From NCBI GenBank assembly GCA_021161135.1, contig JAGHBD010000033.1:1-7534 (forward strand): DNA of 7,534 bases, read 5' to 3'. A program made the translations under genes and the position numbers. Of the stretch, positions 5,919-7,534 are shown piece by piece. The notes under the pieces are model-generated. The model made no database searches and was not told the origin of the DNA. It saw only the letters and a program-made list of their open reading frames with translations. The first letter of the stretch is position 1, and each line of letters starts with the position of its first letter. The stretch comes from Thermoplasmata archaeon (GTDB lineage: Archaea; Thermoplasmatota; E2; UBA202; JdFR-43).

Positions 5919-6743
5919 TCAACCTCCTATTTTACCTTCCAATGCTTTAGCATGTAAATACGCCTTCCTTATAAATTCTTCTATCGTTTCTTTCGTATAT
6001 ATATTGCATTCTGTCGCGAGGATATAAGCATTTCTGTATGCTTTCTGAAGTATAAATTCTATTGTTTCCTTTGTTGGATATCCAATTTCCACAGCTAATG
6101 TAAATGCCCTCCTCGCCACTTCCTGCAGATCAGCCATCAACTTCTCTTCATCAACTGCCAGAACATCTGGCGTGAATATTATGCCGTTCTCAAATAAAGC
6201 CTGAACTTTAAGCCCTATTTCTATTGGTTTTATATCAAGACGATTCAAAACCTTTGCAAGCTCCGGCGTAATTTTTTCACCTTTTTTAACGAGTGTAACA
6301 TCTTTTTCTATGACAACCTTTCCTTCTCTTATGGCAGCAGGTATGCCCACTTTTTGAAGCTCACCAACTATGGGGCCAGGCTTGAAAGGAGTATCTCCCT
6401 TTTTAATAACAATGTCCTCAGGAGCTATTTCTCCTCCCTTGGCGGGGGCTTTCATGCGCATTTTTTCAAGCTCTTTATAGAGTTTGAAGGGATTCATGTT
6501 TGCAGCTATTATGCCCACCTCGCCCTCAATGTAATTTTTGAGCTCTTTCGTTCCATCTTCCAGTGCCCTTTCAATGAGCGAATTCTTGGAAACACGAAGC
6601 ACCACTTTGCCCCTCAATCGTGCCCTCATCTCCTGCATTTGGGGGGCGGGAATGCCACGAATTCCAACTATTCCAACAACTGGATATGATTGTATGAGCT
6701 TTTTCAGCTCCTCCACTTCCTTGATTTTCCACTGAGCAGGCAT
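5919..6743 (-). CDS. rpl10: Large-subunit ribosomal protein uL10 (P0), without acidic tail
   Basis: uL10/P0 anchors the stalk to 23S rRNA and carries P1 dimers. Residues 1-105 form the rRNA-binding domain ([20 protein letters not shown] at 21-40, [13 protein letters not shown] at 49-61). About 108-185 is the extra domain of archaeal and eukaryotic P0, including [16 protein letters not shown]. The C-terminal part shows three P1-binding helices: about 198-221, then two similar units sharing TKETIE (224-246 and 250-268). The protein stops at LEGKIGG, residue 274. Other archaeal P0 proteins usually run to about 310-340 residues and end in a charged tail resembling that of P1; here that tail is missing. 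No frameshift explains it, because the P1 gene begins four bases later. The ATG is preceded by GAGGGTGATT and overlaps the uL1 stop by one base (TAATG). Confidence 0.95.
   Translation of the reverse strand: MPAQWKIKEVEELKKLIQSYPVVGIVGIRGIPAPQMQEMRARLRGKVVLRVSKNSLIERALEDGTKELKNYIEGEVGIIAANMNPFKLYKELEKMRMKAPAKGGEIAPEDIVIKKGDTPFKPGPIVGELQKVGIPAAIREGKVVIEKDVTLVKKGEKITPELAKVLNRLDIKPIEIGLKVQALFENGIIFTPDVLAVDEEKLMADLQEVARRAFTLAVEIGYPTKETIEFILQKAYRNAYILATECNIYTKETIEEFIRKAYLHAKALEGKIGG
5921..5928 (-). promoter_or_regulatory. Ribosome binding site of the P1 gene, coding for the end of uL10
   Basis: AGGAGGTT on the minus strand is an almost perfect archaeal Shine-Dalgarno sequence placed eight bases before the P1 ATG. 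The same bases spell the last residues of uL10 (Gly-Gly) and the first T of its stop codon. It fixes the P1 start and implies coupled, efficient initiation, as expected for a protein needed in several copies per ribosome. Confidence 0.8.
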
Positions 6744-7387
6744 TAAATCACCCTCACAGCTGAACCCATTGTTGTTTTAATATACGCAGAACGGATATTC
6801 ATCCTCCCTCTCTCCAGCTTGCTCTCTATCCTTTCGAGAATTGCCTCAACATTCTCCGCTATATCCTCTGGAGCCATATCCTCTCTCCCAACAAGACAGT
6901 GAAATGTCGGTTTGTCTTTGGAGCGAACCCTTATGCTCTTCCTCAATTTATTTACGATAGCCTCTATGTCAGCATCTGGCGGAATTGGCTTGGGCATCTT
7001 GCCGCGGGGCGCAAAAACCCTACCCAAAGCCCTACCGATGGTTGGCATTAAAGGAGCTTCGGCAACGAAAAAGTCATACTCCTCGGCGAGTTTTTTTGCC
7101 TTTTTCTTATCCTCAGCAAGCTCTTTAATTTGCTCCGGAGTTATTACAGCATCCGCTACATTCTTTGCCTTAAACGCAAGCTCACCACTTGCAAAAACAG
7201 CAACCTTTGCCTCTTTTCCCCGTCCTTTCGGCAGCTCTATTTCTTCATCAATTCTATTTTCGGGCTTTTTCAAATCCACATCCTTAAGATTAATGACTAG
7301 GTCAACGGATTGCACAAACTTCCTCTTTTTATTATTTTCCTCGCTTAATGCCTTCTCAACCGCTTCCAATATTTCCTTAGACGCCAT
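6743..7387 (-). CDS. rpl1: Large-subunit ribosomal protein uL1
   Basis: uL1 forms the mobile stalk near the ribosomal E site and, in methanogens, represses its own operon. The 214-residue protein has the two-domain layout: domain I from both termini (QSVDLVINLKDVDLKKP; closing IRSAYIKTTMGSAVRVI) and a central domain II. The family signature MPTIGRALGRVFAPRGKMP is at about 112-130, and KLRKSIRVRSKDKPTFHCLVG follows. I chose the ATG at 7387 (MASKEILEAVEKAL), not a TTG at 7408 that would add seven residues. The TATA box at 7413-7421 lies only five bases before that TTG but about 29 bases before the ATG, so the mRNA should begin just at the ATG (leaderless); no ribosome site precedes it. It is first in the operon uL1-uL10-P1. 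The uL11 gene, often located upstream in archaea, is not here. Confidence 0.96.
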   Translation of the reverse strand: MASKEILEAVEKALSEENNKKRKFVQSVDLVINLKDVDLKKPENRIDEEIELPKGRGKEAKVAVFASGELAFKAKNVADAVITPEQIKELAEDKKKAKKLAEEYDFFVAEAPLMPTIGRALGRVFAPRGKMPKPIPPDADIEAIVNKLRKSIRVRSKDKPTFHCLVGREDMAPEDIAENVEAILERIESKLERGRMNIRSAYIKTTMGSAVRVI

Positions 7388-7412
7388 ATTGCTAAAAGGC
7401 AATAGCAAGGGA

Positions 7413-7423
7413 TTATATAAAGG
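7413..7423 (-). promoter_or_regulatory. TATA box of the ribosomal stalk operon
   Basis: Minus-strand CCTTTATATAA is a canonical archaeal TATA element. Its centre is about 29 bases upstream of the uL1 ATG, predicting a transcript that starts at or within a few bases of the start codon. An A-rich AAAATAAC directly upstream could serve as the TFB-binding element. Confidence 0.7.
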
Positions 7424-7462
7424 TTATTTTTGAGCAGGCAGAGACCATCAACTTAAGAATAA

Positions 7463-7472
7463 TTTTATAAAA
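7463..7472 (+). promoter_or_regulatory. TATA box of the divergent gene at the right edge
   Basis: TTTTATAAAA on the plus strand is centred about 25 bases before the ATG at 7492, again predicting a leaderless transcript. It and the uL1 TATA box are about 50 bases apart, giving two back-to-back promoters in the roughly 100-base region between the start codons. Confidence 0.55.
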
Positions 7473-7491
7473 CTCCTCCTTTAATTTTTCC

Positions 7492-7534
7492 ATGAACGAG
7501 GGGATGGGAATAATTGAAAGGATAATGGAATGGA
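7492..7534 (+). CDS. Start of an unidentified gene, cut by the window edge
   Basis: Only 14 codons are present (MNEGMGIIERIMEW), open to the end of the window. This is too little to assign a family. The start is supported by the TATA box 25 bases upstream, which places the transcript start at the ATG. A second ATG four codons in (7504) is possible, but the GAGGGG before it abuts the codon and is too close to act as a normal ribosome site. The gene is divergent from the ribosomal stalk operon. Confidence 0.45.
   Translation, partial: MNEGMGIIERIMEW

Noticed and set aside
7388..7408. Seven-residue N-terminal extension of uL1 from TTG
   Set aside because: It lies five bases from the TATA box and so would be upstream of the transcript start; family members begin near the MASKE-type start.
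6912..7433. Plus-strand open frame of 173 codons opposite uL1
   Set aside because: Shadow of the uL1 gene in an antisense frame; it starts inside uL1 and carries no independent signals.

Overview
The window looks like a piece of an archaeal chromosome. Three things show this. The ribosomal proteins are of archaeal/eukaryotic type: a P1 protein with an acidic tail ending GLGALFG, a P0-type uL10 with the extra domain, and an archaeal uL1. Transcription starts are marked by TATA boxes about 25-30 bases upstream of start codons, several of which look leaderless. Strong GGAGG-type ribosome binding sites appear inside operons. The DNA is A+T-rich and the proteins are rich in Lys, Glu and Ile, which fits a thermophilic euryarchaeal-grade organism. 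I cannot fix the genus; a Thermoplasmatota/Aciduliprofundum-like lineage is only a guess.

Layout from left to right. Bases 50-284 (minus strand) hold two tiny overlapping ORFs: a 43-residue ribbon-helix-helix (RHH) DNA-binding protein and a 36-residue basic ORF of unknown function. Bases 301-600 are non-coding and contain a cluster of short repeats of the form GTATG(C/T)T(A/G)T in both orientations, including a hairpin-capable palindrome, directly upstream of the RHH gene. From 767 to 5584 (plus strand) lies a complete, tightly overlapping operon for the chromosome-organising condensin: smc, scpA, scpB. It meets, tail to tail with a 9-base gap, a minus-strand ribosomal stalk operon read in the order uL1, uL10/P0, P1/L12 (7387 down to 5594). 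At the right edge a divergent plus-strand gene begins at 7492 and is cut off after 14 residues.

How the parts work together. Smc, ScpA (kleisin) and ScpB form the SMC complex that compacts and segregates the chromosome. uL1, uL10 and P1 form the two mobile stalks of the large ribosomal subunit. The least ordinary parts are the RHH gene with its repeat field, most simply a self-regulated repressor with its operator array and more speculatively a small centromere-like site next to smc-scpAB, and the uL10 protein, which keeps its three P1-binding helices but lacks the acidic C-terminal tail normally shared with P1.
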